From Gammaproteobacteria bacterium (GTDB lineage Bacteria > Pseudomonadota > Gammaproteobacteria > SZUA-152): DNA of 51,675 nucleotides. Every line of letters begins with the position of its first letter. The stretch's first letter is position 1. Positions 44,575 to 51,675 of this stretch are shown here, piece after piece. The position numbers were made by a program, and so were the translations under genes. The notes beneath the pieces were generated by a model, which was not told where the DNA came from, did not search any database, and was given only the letters and a program-made list of their open reading frames with translations. The stretch is taken from contig JAKIUN010000021.1 of the NCBI GenBank assembly GCA_021647505.1, positions 1-51,675 on the forward strand. The letters are read 5' to 3'.

Positions 44575-45521
44575 GCACACGTATTCCAACGGTCAATGCC
44601 CTGGTTCAGTCGCGCGGGCAACATCTGCAATTGCAATGGTTAGCGGGCCGTAACGGCATCGACCGCGCGCTGGGCAGCCCCGCGCAAACCCCAGGCCAGG
44701 CGCTGGTGGGTTTTCTCAACCTGATCCACCCTAATCGCCTGCAAGTCATCAGCCAGCACGAACTCGATTATCTCGACGGCCTCGAGGCACAGGCACGCCA
44801 GGATCTGATCCGCCACCTGCTGGAAGCACTACCGGCAGCGATTATCATCGCCGAAGGGCTGACTCCGCCAGCGGATTTGCTGCGCGAGACCGAGGCCTCG
44901 CAAACGCCATTGATGTCCTCATCGCTGGACAGTATCAAGTTAATCGGCTGTTTGCGCCATTACCTGGGCGACGAGCTGGCGGAAAAGGCTGTACTACATG
45001 GCGTATTCATGGAGGTCAACGGCCTCGGCGTATTGATTACCGGCGAAAGCAGCATCGGCAAGAGCGAGCTGGCGCTGGAGCTGATCACACACAATCACCG
45101 CCTGATTGCCGATGATGCCCCCGAATTCTCCCGCGTCGGCCCCGAGGTCATACGTGGACGCTGCCCGCAGGCCTTGCAGGACTTTCTCGAGGTACGCGGC
45201 CTGGGACTGCTGGACGTGCGTGCCATGTACGGCGACAGCGCCATCAAACAGACCAAGGATCTAGGCCTCATTGTGCACCTGCAGCGCATGGCAGCCGAAG
45301 ATCTGTACAATCTCGACCGCGTGCATGGCAGTCACCAGGAGCTACTCATCCTGGATGTCGACGTCCCACAGGTCACCATCCCCGTAGCACCCGGCCGCAA
45401 CCTCGCCGTCCTGGTGGAAGCCGCAGCACGCAATCACATTTTGCGTCGTAAAGGGTACAATGCCCCGCAAGTCTTCATTGAACGCCAGCACAAATTGCTC
45501 GAACAGAAATCGCCCATATGA
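44571..45521 (+). CDS. hprK: HPr kinase/phosphorylase
   Basis: 316 residues from a TTG at 44571 that overlaps the ptsN stop (TTGA) and gives MSTRIPTVNALV. A GTG at 44556 is an alternative. Walker A GESSIGKSELALEL lies at about 148-161 and the family signature LEVRGLGLLDVRAMYG follows. It phosphorylates and dephosphorylates HPr at Ser46. The HPr in this cluster has Ser46, so the substrate is present. It overlaps rapZ by 4 bases (ATGA). Confidence 0.94.
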   Translation: MSTRIPTVNALVQSRGQHLQLQWLAGRNGIDRALGSPAQTPGQALVGFLNLIHPNRLQVISQHELDYLDGLEAQARQDLIRHLLEALPAAIIIAEGLTPPADLLRETEASQTPLMSSSLDSIKLIGCLRHYLGDELAEKAVLHGVFMEVNGLGVLITGESSIGKSELALELITHNHRLIADDAPEFSRVGPEVIRGRCPQALQDFLEVRGLGLLDVRAMYGDSAIKQTKDLGLIVHLQRMAAEDLYNLDRVHGSHQELLILDVDVPQVTIPVAPGRNLAVLVEAAARNHILRRKGYNAPQVFIERQHKLLEQKSPI

Positions 45522-46378
45522 AACTCGTCGTCATCAGCGGTGCCTCCGGCTCGGGCAAGACCACCGCCCTGCATGTGCTGGAAGACCTGGATTACTACTG
45601 CATCGATAACCTGCCGGTAGGCCTGCTGCCGGCCTTCGCGGAGAAAATGCGCGCCCTGCCGGAAGATCTCGGCGAGCGCGTCGCGGTGGGCATCGATGCC
45701 CGTAACCCGAGCCTGGATCTGCACCGCTTTCCACAGATTCTCGAACAATTGAGTGCCAGCGGCGTGGAATGCCAAATCCTCTATCTGGATGCCGATGACG
45801 CCATTCTGCTGAAGCGTTTCAGCGAGACCCGCCGCAAGCATCCACTCAGCAGCGAGCAGCGCCCACTAGCCGACGCCATTCGCGACGAACGCCTGCTGTT
45901 GGCGCCCATTGCCGACCGTGCCGATTTGTACACCGACACCTCGCACAGCAACATCCACCAGCTGCGTGACCTGATTCGCTCGCGTATCGAGGCCCAGCGG
46001 CAGACCACCCTGTCGATCCTGTTCCTGTCCTTCGGTTTCAAACACGGCGTACCCATGGATGCCGACTATGTGTTCGATGCCCGCTGCCTACCCAATCCGC
46101 ACTGGGAACCCAAACTACGCGCCCAGACCGGGCGCGATGCCGCCGTGGCAGAATTCCTCCAGGGACAGAACCTGGTCGAACGATTTGTGACACAGGTCGG
46201 TGGCTTTCTAAATAGCTGGATTCCCTGCTTCGAGGCGGATAACCGCAATTATTTGACCATCGCCATCGGCTGCACCGGTGGTCAGCATCGCTCCGTGTAT
46301 CTGGCCGAACGCCTGGGACAGGAGTTTCAGCCACAATACAACAATGTACTGATCCGCCACCGCGAGCTGGCTGGCTGA
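45518..46378 (+). CDS. rapZ: RNase adapter / nucleotide-binding protein RapZ
   Basis: 286 residues. Walker A GASGSGKT at 8-15, the family string DYYCIDNLPVGLLP, and a C-terminal domain with IGCTGGQHRSVYLAERL. In E. coli RapZ binds small RNAs and directs RNase E to GlmZ, sensing glucosamine-6-phosphate. The ATG overlaps the hprK stop, so synthesis is coupled. Confidence 0.96.
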   Translation: MKLVVISGASGSGKTTALHVLEDLDYYCIDNLPVGLLPAFAEKMRALPEDLGERVAVGIDARNPSLDLHRFPQILEQLSASGVECQILYLDADDAILLKRFSETRRKHPLSSEQRPLADAIRDERLLLAPIADRADLYTDTSHSNIHQLRDLIRSRIEAQRQTTLSILFLSFGFKHGVPMDADYVFDARCLPNPHWEPKLRAQTGRDAAVAEFLQGQNLVERFVTQVGGFLNSWIPCFEADNRNYLTIAIGCTGGQHRSVYLAERLGQEFQPQYNNVLIRHRELAG

Positions 46379-46407
46379 ACGGCCTGTCTTACAGAGGTCT
46401 GCAAATA

Positions 46408-46806
46408 ATGACGATTGGGATACTTTTAGTGAGTCACGGTGCCCTCGGTGAGGTCATGCTGGATATCGCGACGAAGACCCTCAACGTCTGCCCGCTGGCC
46501 ACCCGCACCCTTGGTGTGACCTTCGACTCCGACCCTGAAGCCATGCAGCACACGGCCCTGACCCTGCTTCACGAGCTGGACAGCGGCGACGGCGTACTGG
46601 TACTCACTGACATGTTTGGCGCCACCCCCAGCAATGTTGCCTGCACCCTGTCACAACAGGACAACGTGCTGGTGGTGGCCGGACTCAATCTGCCCATGCT
46701 GCTGAAGGTCTTCAATTACCCACAACTGGAGCTGAGCGAATTGGCAAAGCGGGCCGTGGAGGGCGGGCGCCAGGGTGTGATGCTGTCATCACTGGAATCA
46801 TCATGA
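46408..46806 (+). CDS. Mannose-type PTS EIIA protein
   Basis: 132 residues. EIIA-Man fold with His10 in LLVSHGALG as the phosphorylation site and VLTDMFGATPSNVACTL. No EIIB, EIIC or EIID gene is near, so it is probably regulatory, as in many proteobacteria where a single EIIA-Man stands in the ptsN-hprK-rapZ-HPr cluster. It overlaps the HPr gene by 4 bases. Confidence 0.94.
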   Translation: MTIGILLVSHGALGEVMLDIATKTLNVCPLATRTLGVTFDSDPEAMQHTALTLLHELDSGDGVLVLTDMFGATPSNVACTLSQQDNVLVVAGLNLPMLLKVFNYPQLELSELAKRAVEGGRQGVMLSSLESS

Positions 46807-47072
46807 GCCAGCGACAGGTCACCATCGTCAACAAGCTGGGCCTGCACGCCCGCGCCGCCGCCAAACTGGTGGCCACTGCGGGGCGCTTTGAGAGCGAGAT
46901 TAAGCTGCTCAAGGCTCACGCCGAAGTGAACGCCAAGAGCATCCTCGGCGTGATGATGCTGGCAGCGGCCAAGGATAGCGAGCTGACCCTGATCGCCAAA
47001 GGTATTGACGAGAACGACGCCCTCGATGCCCTCGAAGACCTCATCGCACGCCGCTTCGACGAAGACGAATAA
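46803..47072 (+). CDS. HPr-type phosphocarrier protein
   Basis: 89 residues. His15 in NKLGLHARAAAKLV is the PEP-dependent phosphosite; Ser46 in NAKSILGVMML is the HprK site. It carries phosphate from Enzyme I to the two EIIA proteins of this cluster. Enzyme I (ptsP/ptsI) usually follows; here the next sequence is a SulP scar, so Enzyme I must be encoded elsewhere if the chain works. Confidence 0.96.
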   Translation: MSQRQVTIVNKLGLHARAAAKLVATAGRFESEIKLLKAHAEVNAKSILGVMMLAAAKDSELTLIAKGIDENDALDALEDLIARRFDEDE

Positions 47073-47089
47073 CTCTCCTCTGACCCCCC

Positions 47090-47260
47090 ACCGAAGCCAT
47101 CGGCTCCCTGGCCGAACGTTATCTGAAGATCGGCAAACGCCTGCACCTGTGCCACCTCAGCCCGGAATGCACCCAGCAGCTGAAAAAAGCCGGTGACCTG
47201 GCGGAAGTCAACGTGATCGAAGACCCAAAATACTTTGTGGCCGACGGCAAGCTGGCCTGG
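47090..47260 (+). pseudogene. C-terminal STAS scar of a SulP-family anion transporter
   Basis: The frame reads EAIGSLAERYLKIGKRLHLCH, LSPECTQQLKKAGDLAEV and NVIEDPKYFVADGKLAW. This is the end of the STAS domain of SulP permeases (pattern ERYxKLGKxxHLxHLSPDC...EDPKY). A TGA at 47081-47083 precedes it and no membrane domain is present. It continues into unrelated DNA at about 47261, where the AT-rich island starts. It marks a deletion or insertion junction. Confidence 0.78.
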
Positions 47261-47299
47261 AGCAGAGCAAATCCGTATATGATATCTAAGGAACGGCCT

Positions 47300-48586
47300 T
47301 CATATTTTTTCATCACGCCAAGCCACAGTAACAATGAAAAAATCCTGCTCAATAGCAAAAATAAATTGCCAATCCAGCTTGGAACAGACCCGCTGCACCA
47401 GTTGCAACCCCAATCCAAACCCCGGCGAGTCAGTATATTCTTCGCTGCTGGCCCCTGTCTGTACAGGGTTGGCAATACGGAGACCATTCGTCGATACCTC
47501 CAGTTCTATCACACCATCGACACCGTACATAAAAGCATTTCTGACCAGGTTTGCAATCACAATGGAAAATAGATCGTTTTCGATATAAAGGCTGTCAACA
47601 TCGACATGCAAACAAAGATCAACCTGCCGATCATTAACTAAATAACGATGATCCTTGATAATTTGCTCACATAGAGCACGAACATCAACATAGCTTTTGT
47701 CAACAGGCCGTTCAGATTCACGCGCCAGCCACAACAATGCCGCAGATAGTCGTCTCATATTAGCGCTGGCCCTCAGTGCGCGCTGCACTGCTGGCTGACT
47801 GGTTTCATGATTTTGCAGATTCAAGGTATCCAGACTGGCCTGAATAATCGCCAAAGGTGTGCGCAATTCATGGCTGGCGTGCTTCAAGAACTGCTGCTCA
47901 CGCTGATTAAATGCCCGTATTCTACCGACACCTTCGTGTAGTTGTGCAGCAAGCTGATTCAATTCTTCAATAGGAAAATTGGTGCTCAGAGCTTGATCCG
48001 GATTCCGCCCCAGGCTGGATGCCCATTGGCTGAGCAGTGCCAATGGCTCAGTGGTACGACGAATCAGCCATCTCACCATAAAGAACAGCGATATAAAAAT
48101 AATTAACGTCAGCCAGAACGCCTGATTCAGTGCTGTTTTTACAAAAGCAAGGGATACCGCCTCGATCTCTGCTGCATGATGACGGCTAAGTAAAAATAGT
48201 TCGCCGTAATCGTCATCAACATGATGCAACAGATAGAGATAATCGACACTTCCATCAACATTACTAAGACTCACCTCCACGACTTTCCCGCTGGAGACAG
48301 GAGGACTACCAAAATAGTTGCGTAATGACTCGGGAATATCCTCCCACTGCCGATAGGCGCTAAATGTTTCACTGCGGGGTAAAGGTAAATCCGGATGTTC
48401 AGTTGCCTGCCGTATCAATGATTGCGCATCAAGCTGTATCAGGCTATTGGTATTTAATACAGCCGCGCGCCAGGAAAAAACCAGCGATATTAACAAGCAA
48501 ACAAAAAACAGACCCGTGCCGAGCCATAACAATTGCCAGCGTACCTGTTCGGCCAGCGTCCTGGTGCGGCGACAATTCTCAGGCAT
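47300..48586 (-). CDS. Sensor histidine kinase
   Basis: 428 residues from ATG 48586, overlapping the response-regulator gene by 8 bases. Two membrane helices (about 20-42 and 155-175) enclose a periplasmic sensor of about 110 residues. A HAMP-like linker follows, then HisKA with His239 in FLKHASHELRTPLAII, and an ATPase domain with N-box NLVRNAFMYG and G-box GFGLGLQLV. It belongs to the AT-rich operon with the exporter, so it probably senses an envelope or peptide signal. The stop at 47300 is about 40 bases from the SulP scar. Confidence 0.92.
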   Translation of the reverse strand: MPENCRRTRTLAEQVRWQLLWLGTGLFFVCLLISLVFSWRAAVLNTNSLIQLDAQSLIRQATEHPDLPLPRSETFSAYRQWEDIPESLRNYFGSPPVSSGKVVEVSLSNVDGSVDYLYLLHHVDDDYGELFLLSRHHAAEIEAVSLAFVKTALNQAFWLTLIIFISLFFMVRWLIRRTTEPLALLSQWASSLGRNPDQALSTNFPIEELNQLAAQLHEGVGRIRAFNQREQQFLKHASHELRTPLAIIQASLDTLNLQNHETSQPAVQRALRASANMRRLSAALLWLARESERPVDKSYVDVRALCEQIIKDHRYLVNDRQVDLCLHVDVDSLYIENDLFSIVIANLVRNAFMYGVDGVIELEVSTNGLRIANPVQTGASSEEYTDSPGFGLGLQLVQRVCSKLDWQFIFAIEQDFFIVTVAWRDEKI

Positions 48587-49250
48587 CTTTTTTTCTGAGG
48601 CACAAACCCACGCCGACAAGTGTGTGAATCAGGGGATAAGCAAAGGGCTTGTCCACGGCCTTGCGCAGTTGGTGTAATTGGACATTAAAGTTTCCGGCAT
48701 CCACATCATCATCAGGCCAGGCATGATCTTCCAGTTCAGCCCTTGACACCACTTCGGGACTACGTTGCGCCAGCAATTCAAGCATTCTCCAACCGATCGG
48801 CGTCAGCTTGACCTCATGCCCCTCGCGCGACACCCTGAGCTCCTTGAAATACAAGGTCAGCGTATCTATCGACAATTTATCTGTTTGTGGCTTATCACGC
48901 CGGTGCAAGGCCTGTAAACGGGCCCACAGCAGGGGCATAGGGCAAGGTTTGACAACATAATCATCAATACCGGCCTGAAATCCCGTGAGTTGCTCTGCGT
49001 TGGTATCACAAGCGGTTAACATTAAAATTGGCGTAAAATTCCCCTGTCTGCGCAGTTTTTCACACACCTCAAAGCCCCGCATTCTCGGCAACATCAAATC
49101 CAAAACAATCACATCAAACCGACACTCCTGAGCCAGTATCAAGCCAGACTCACCATGGTATGCAAAGTCACATTCAACGCCCTGCAAGACCAGGTAATCA
49201 CTCATGGCGGCCGCCAGCTCAGCATCGTCTTCGACAATTAAAACTCTCAT
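48579..49250 (-). CDS. OmpR-family response regulator
   Basis: 223 residues from ATG 49250 (MRVLIVEDDAELA). Its ATGA overlaps the exporter stop. The receiver has phospho-acceptor Asp51 in VIVLDLMLPRM and the switch residues in LMLTACD and DDYVVKPC. The winged helix is LTPIGWRMLELLAQ, SRAELEDHAW and NFNVQLHQLRKAVD. It is read between the exporter and its kinase, so it is most likely to regulate this same operon. Confidence 0.93.
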   Translation of the reverse strand: MRVLIVEDDAELAAAMSDYLVLQGVECDFAYHGESGLILAQECRFDVIVLDLMLPRMRGFEVCEKLRRQGNFTPILMLTACDTNAEQLTGFQAGIDDYVVKPCPMPLLWARLQALHRRDKPQTDKLSIDTLTLYFKELRVSREGHEVKLTPIGWRMLELLAQRSPEVVSRAELEDHAWPDDDVDAGNFNVQLHQLRKAVDKPFAYPLIHTLVGVGLCLRKKDA

Positions 49251-50923
49251 TCTTTTATCTTTTTGGTGGACAAGCATTCATTCTCAGTTAATTTTTGATG
49301 ATGATCAAGATCTACCAACTTGCCCTGCTCAATTTTTAGCACCTTATCAGCACAATCAAAATAACGATCATCGTGGGAAACAACAATAACGGTCTTTCCG
49401 CGTTTTTTCAGCGCTGGTAAAATCTCCCAATAAAAAATATCCTTGAACAAGGGATCCTGATCCGCAGCCCACTCATCAAGCAAAACAACCGACTTATTCT
49501 CGCAGTAGGTCTGCAGCAAAGCCAAGCGCTTGCGCTGGCCATGACTGAAATCCAGCCGGGATAACACTCCTTTTTTTGATGTAACTACAGCAGAAAGCTT
49601 CAGTTTTTCTAAAAGATCATGAATGATATGATCATCACAGAGGTTTCCTTTAGCGTCAATAATTTCCTCAAAAAGACAAAAGTCCGGTGTGATGATGGAA
49701 AAGTTATTACGAAAGGCTTCTACCTCGTCCGATGCAATCATTTTGTCATTCAGGTAAATATGACCACTGTCCAGCGGATACAAGCCACACAAAATTTTCA
49801 GCAAGGTGGACTTACCACTGCCATTGCCACCGATAATTAAAGTTATCTCTCCCGGGTTAAATTGAGTGGAAATTGGCCCAATATGAAACATCTCTATTTT
49901 ATCGTCTATTTCTAAGGTATAGGAATATTCGATATTTTTAAATTCCAGCTTCACCCCAGAAGAGTCAAGGTCTTTTTCTGTTTTTAGCGGTTTTAACTGA
50001 CCCCACCCAGAAACCTCAGCTAAGCGTAAACTGTCAATTTTATTAAATGCAACCTTGGCATCTACCAATTCATCCGCGCTATTAATAATAACTTCAATGG
50101 GTTCTAACAAAAACAGCAGGGTAATTACATAACCAGCAACGACCTCCATAGACAATAACCAATAGTTGCCAACAACAAAAATAATAATACCTAACATGGC
50201 AAATATTAGCAGTTGAGCCCACTGTTCAATCACAGCAAGAACGTTGAATATGCGGTGATTTTTATGGCGCATGTCCGTTGCGGTAGAAAATATTTTACGA
50301 GTAAAAAAGTATTTTCTAAAGCGATTAAGCGTCAACTCTTTTATACCTAAAACCACATGTTGATAATGACTCATCATTGCATCAGTCGATTCGCGAACGG
50401 CAACGCGATCTTTTTTGGTATACATCAGTAAAAAAAATATTGTGAAAAACATAATGACTAAAAACGCCAGTACAATACCTAGCAATTGCCATGATAAATA
50501 AGCCATGTAAGCAATACCAAAAATCACTATAACAATATTAATAATAAGTGCAGGCACCACATGGAAAAATTTTTCTGCGGTATTCAAATCTTCTGTTAAT
50601 GTTGCAATTACTTTAGGCAAACCAATTTCTTCCAGTTGAGATAATGGTGTTTCTATGACTCGGCGAATCATTTTGACTTGAATGTCATAACTGACATTAA
50701 CGGCCATTCTGACAACCAGCAGGTCATTAGTTAAGCCGACTGTAAACAAGATAAAAATAGCGCTAAAAAAATATTCAGCGCCATATTTCATATTATCCAG
50801 CTGATTACCTATCGCATCACTGATAATGGCAATAACACTCATACTCGCCATGCCCAGAAGAATGCTCATGGGAACGGTGATTAACAGATACCATTTGTAT
50901 TTTAAATACAATTCTTTATACAT
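49247..50923 (-). CDS. Cyclic-peptide-type ABC exporter (YojI/SyrD/PvdE-like)
   Basis: 558 residues, a fused membrane-ATPase half-transporter. Six predicted helices in residues 1-290. Walker A is GGNGSGKS (365-372), the signature is SRLDFSHGQRKRLALL (FSHGQ at 459-463, variant of LSGGQ), Walker B is VVLLDEWAADQDP (about 479-491) and the H-loop is VVSHDDRYFD. The DEWAADQDP string is typical of YojI, SyrD and PvdE, which export microcin J25, lipopeptides or pyoverdine precursors. GGAAAGGCGGG precedes ATG 50923. AT-rich, unlike the neighbouring core genes. Confidence 0.92.
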   Translation of the reverse strand: MYKELYLKYKWYLLITVPMSILLGMASMSVIAIISDAIGNQLDNMKYGAEYFFSAIFILFTVGLTNDLLVVRMAVNVSYDIQVKMIRRVIETPLSQLEEIGLPKVIATLTEDLNTAEKFFHVVPALIINIVIVIFGIAYMAYLSWQLLGIVLAFLVIMFFTIFFLLMYTKKDRVAVRESTDAMMSHYQHVVLGIKELTLNRFRKYFFTRKIFSTATDMRHKNHRIFNVLAVIEQWAQLLIFAMLGIIIFVVGNYWLLSMEVVAGYVITLLFLLEPIEVIINSADELVDAKVAFNKIDSLRLAEVSGWGQLKPLKTEKDLDSSGVKLEFKNIEYSYTLEIDDKIEMFHIGPISTQFNPGEITLIIGGNGSGKSTLLKILCGLYPLDSGHIYLNDKMIASDEVEAFRNNFSIITPDFCLFEEIIDAKGNLCDDHIIHDLLEKLKLSAVVTSKKGVLSRLDFSHGQRKRLALLQTYCENKSVVLLDEWAADQDPLFKDIFYWEILPALKKRGKTVIVVSHDDRYFDCADKVLKIEQGKLVDLDHHQKLTENECLSTKKIKE

Positions 50924-50924
50924 A

Positions 50925-51128
50925 CTAACCCGCCTTTCCTGATTTTTTTGTTGGTATAAAATCTATTAACCATAAAAGCCACAAAAGCATCCAGCCGGAA
51001 TACATTTCCCCCAGAAAAAAATGATAGGCATCAGACAGCCCAAAAATAGATAAGAATCCAAGATACCAGTGCTTGCTTAACTTATATTCTATGTTTTTAT
51101 GCATGGTTTTTTCTTTAAGTGGTTTCAT
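50925..51128 (-). CDS. Small two-helix membrane protein (TM2-like)
   Basis: 67 residues from ATG 51128, which overlaps the hydrolase stop as ATGA; an internal ATG at 51104 gives 59. Two hydrophobic segments (WYLGFLSIFGL and MLLWLLWLIDFI) flank YHFFLGEMYSGW, reminiscent of TM2 domains (FxLG...G...D). It ends 1 base before the exporter ATG. It may assist the exporter or give immunity. It is not itself an obvious precursor: no leader/core pattern and no Cys. Function unknown. Confidence 0.6.
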   Translation of the reverse strand: MKPLKEKTMHKNIEYKLSKHWYLGFLSIFGLSDAYHFFLGEMYSGWMLLWLLWLIDFIPTKKSGKAG

Positions 51129-51589
51129 TCATTCACTGTTTTTTCTTTGACCCAACGGGTTATAAAATCAAGAAAACCATCGGCAAAAGCATATTCTCCC
51201 AGAAGTTCAAATTTAATAATAAAGCCGATTCCTGGAACAGTCTCTTTAAAGTATTTTTTCTTCAAGAGACCGTGCTGCGCCTCCGGAAATATTTTTATGG
51301 TTAAATTCTTGTTGCCTGATTTCTCAAAAATCTCTTTATATATGCTAGCGCTTTCAGCGGCATCGACATTCAAGTCATGAGCACCAAATATAGCCAATGT
51401 TGGGGAGCTGATTTCTTTTAGACTCTCGCGTGCGTCAGAGCGCCAGTTAAGTTTGACAAATTGAAAATGTTGCGGCGTCTTGATTTCTGCTTTATTTTTT
51501 TGAGCTGTAGCAGACCGATAATACTGGCGGTACTCCTCATAAGTAGAAGGGTTCTTCGAAGAATTGTGTGAAGGCCTATGGGGCCATTT
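51125..51589 (-). CDS. Alpha/beta hydrolase, C-terminal part
   Basis: The open frame spans 51589 to 51125 (about 154 codons) below a TGA at 51590-51592. It includes YEEYRQYYRS, LKEISSPTLAIFGAHDLNVD and KIFPEAQHGLLKKKYF. GAHDLNVD and AQHGLL are the acid and histidine regions of an alpha/beta hydrolase. The nucleophile elbow (GxSxG) would be upstream but is cut off by the stop. The first plain ATG is at 51397, inside the domain. It is therefore a truncated gene, or has a frameshift near 51590. It is the first gene of the operon and overlaps the small membrane gene. Confidence 0.65.
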   Translation of the reverse strand, partial: KWPHRPSHNSSKNPSTYEEYRQYYRSATAQKNKAEIKTPQHFQFVKLNWRSDARESLKEISSPTLAIFGAHDLNVDAAESASIYKEIFEKSGNKNLTIKIFPEAQHGLLKKKYFKETVPGIGFIIKFELLGEYAFADGFLDFITRWVKEKTVNE

Positions 51590-51675
51590 TCAGGCCACCA
51601 CAATAAAACAATATGCTATTTCTGAATCCATCGAATGAACGATAACCCCTGGCATTCGACTTGACGGTCTGAATC

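Noticed and set aside
47213-47572. 119-codon plus-strand frame after the SulP scar
   Set aside because: It joins the last codons of the SulP STAS scar to antisense sequence of the histidine kinase, so it is a chance chimera.

Overview
The window reads as a gammaproteobacterial chromosome. The evidence is conserved gene order: rpsU-yqeY-dnaG-rpoD with a downstream CAU-anticodon tRNA, nudE-cysQ, rhlB/trxA-rho, ubiC-ubiA, and yrbG-kdsD-kdsC-lptC-lptA-lptB-rpoN-hpf-ptsN-hprK-rapZ-EIIA-HPr. Triheme lipoprotein cytochromes, an orphan HybE-type hydrogenase chaperone, and HprK next to RapZ would fit a chemolithotrophic (for example sulfur-oxidising) lineage. That is inference, and I cannot name a genus.

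Layout. 1-1827: an IS66-type element interrupting an unidentified reading frame. 1838-3526: a graveyard of REP/MITE-like palindromes with a Crp remnant and a SARP/BTAD-regulator remnant; one palindrome is nested inside another. 3527-6270: a three-gene transposition module (DDE transposase with an in-frame stop, AAA+ ATPase, small protein). 6276-12491: the macromolecular-synthesis operon on the minus strand, read from a good promoter at 11366-11394, and tsaD on the plus strand. 12514-24447: an HU/H1-like protein, nudE-cysQ, a periplasmic FKBP, a J-domain protein, a lipoprotein plus large LVIVD-repeat protein, a YbaK-HDOD fusion with a collapsed GGDEF gene, rhlB and trxA. 24448-30734: rho, two tandem triheme cytochrome lipoproteins, a PfkB kinase, a ThiO-like oxidase, an Irr-like Fur-family regulator and tRNA-Thr(CGT). 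30735-33990: an accessory island behind that tRNA (AbiEi-like/Fic fusion, two unknown AT-rich genes between palindromes, a VapC scar). 34069-47072: HybE, ubiCA, then the LPS transport/Kdo, sigma-54 and nitrogen-PTS cluster. 47090-51675: a SulP scar, then an AT-rich, translationally coupled minus-strand operon that runs off the window edge.

How the parts work together. The core blocks provide replication priming and sigma-70, Kdo and LPS transport, sigma-54 with the regulatory PTS (HPr Ser46/HprK, RapZ), ubiquinone biosynthesis, and termination/RNA turnover (Rho, RhlB). The accessory DNA is marked by at least four kinds of palindromic small element, and several of these abut start or stop codons (dnaG, the FKBP gene). 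The best candidate for an undescribed system is the terminal operon: truncated alpha/beta hydrolase, small membrane protein, YojI/SyrD-type peptide exporter, response regulator and histidine kinase, all overlapping or nearly so. It looks like a self-regulated peptide export or peptide-response unit, but no precursor peptide is visible here.
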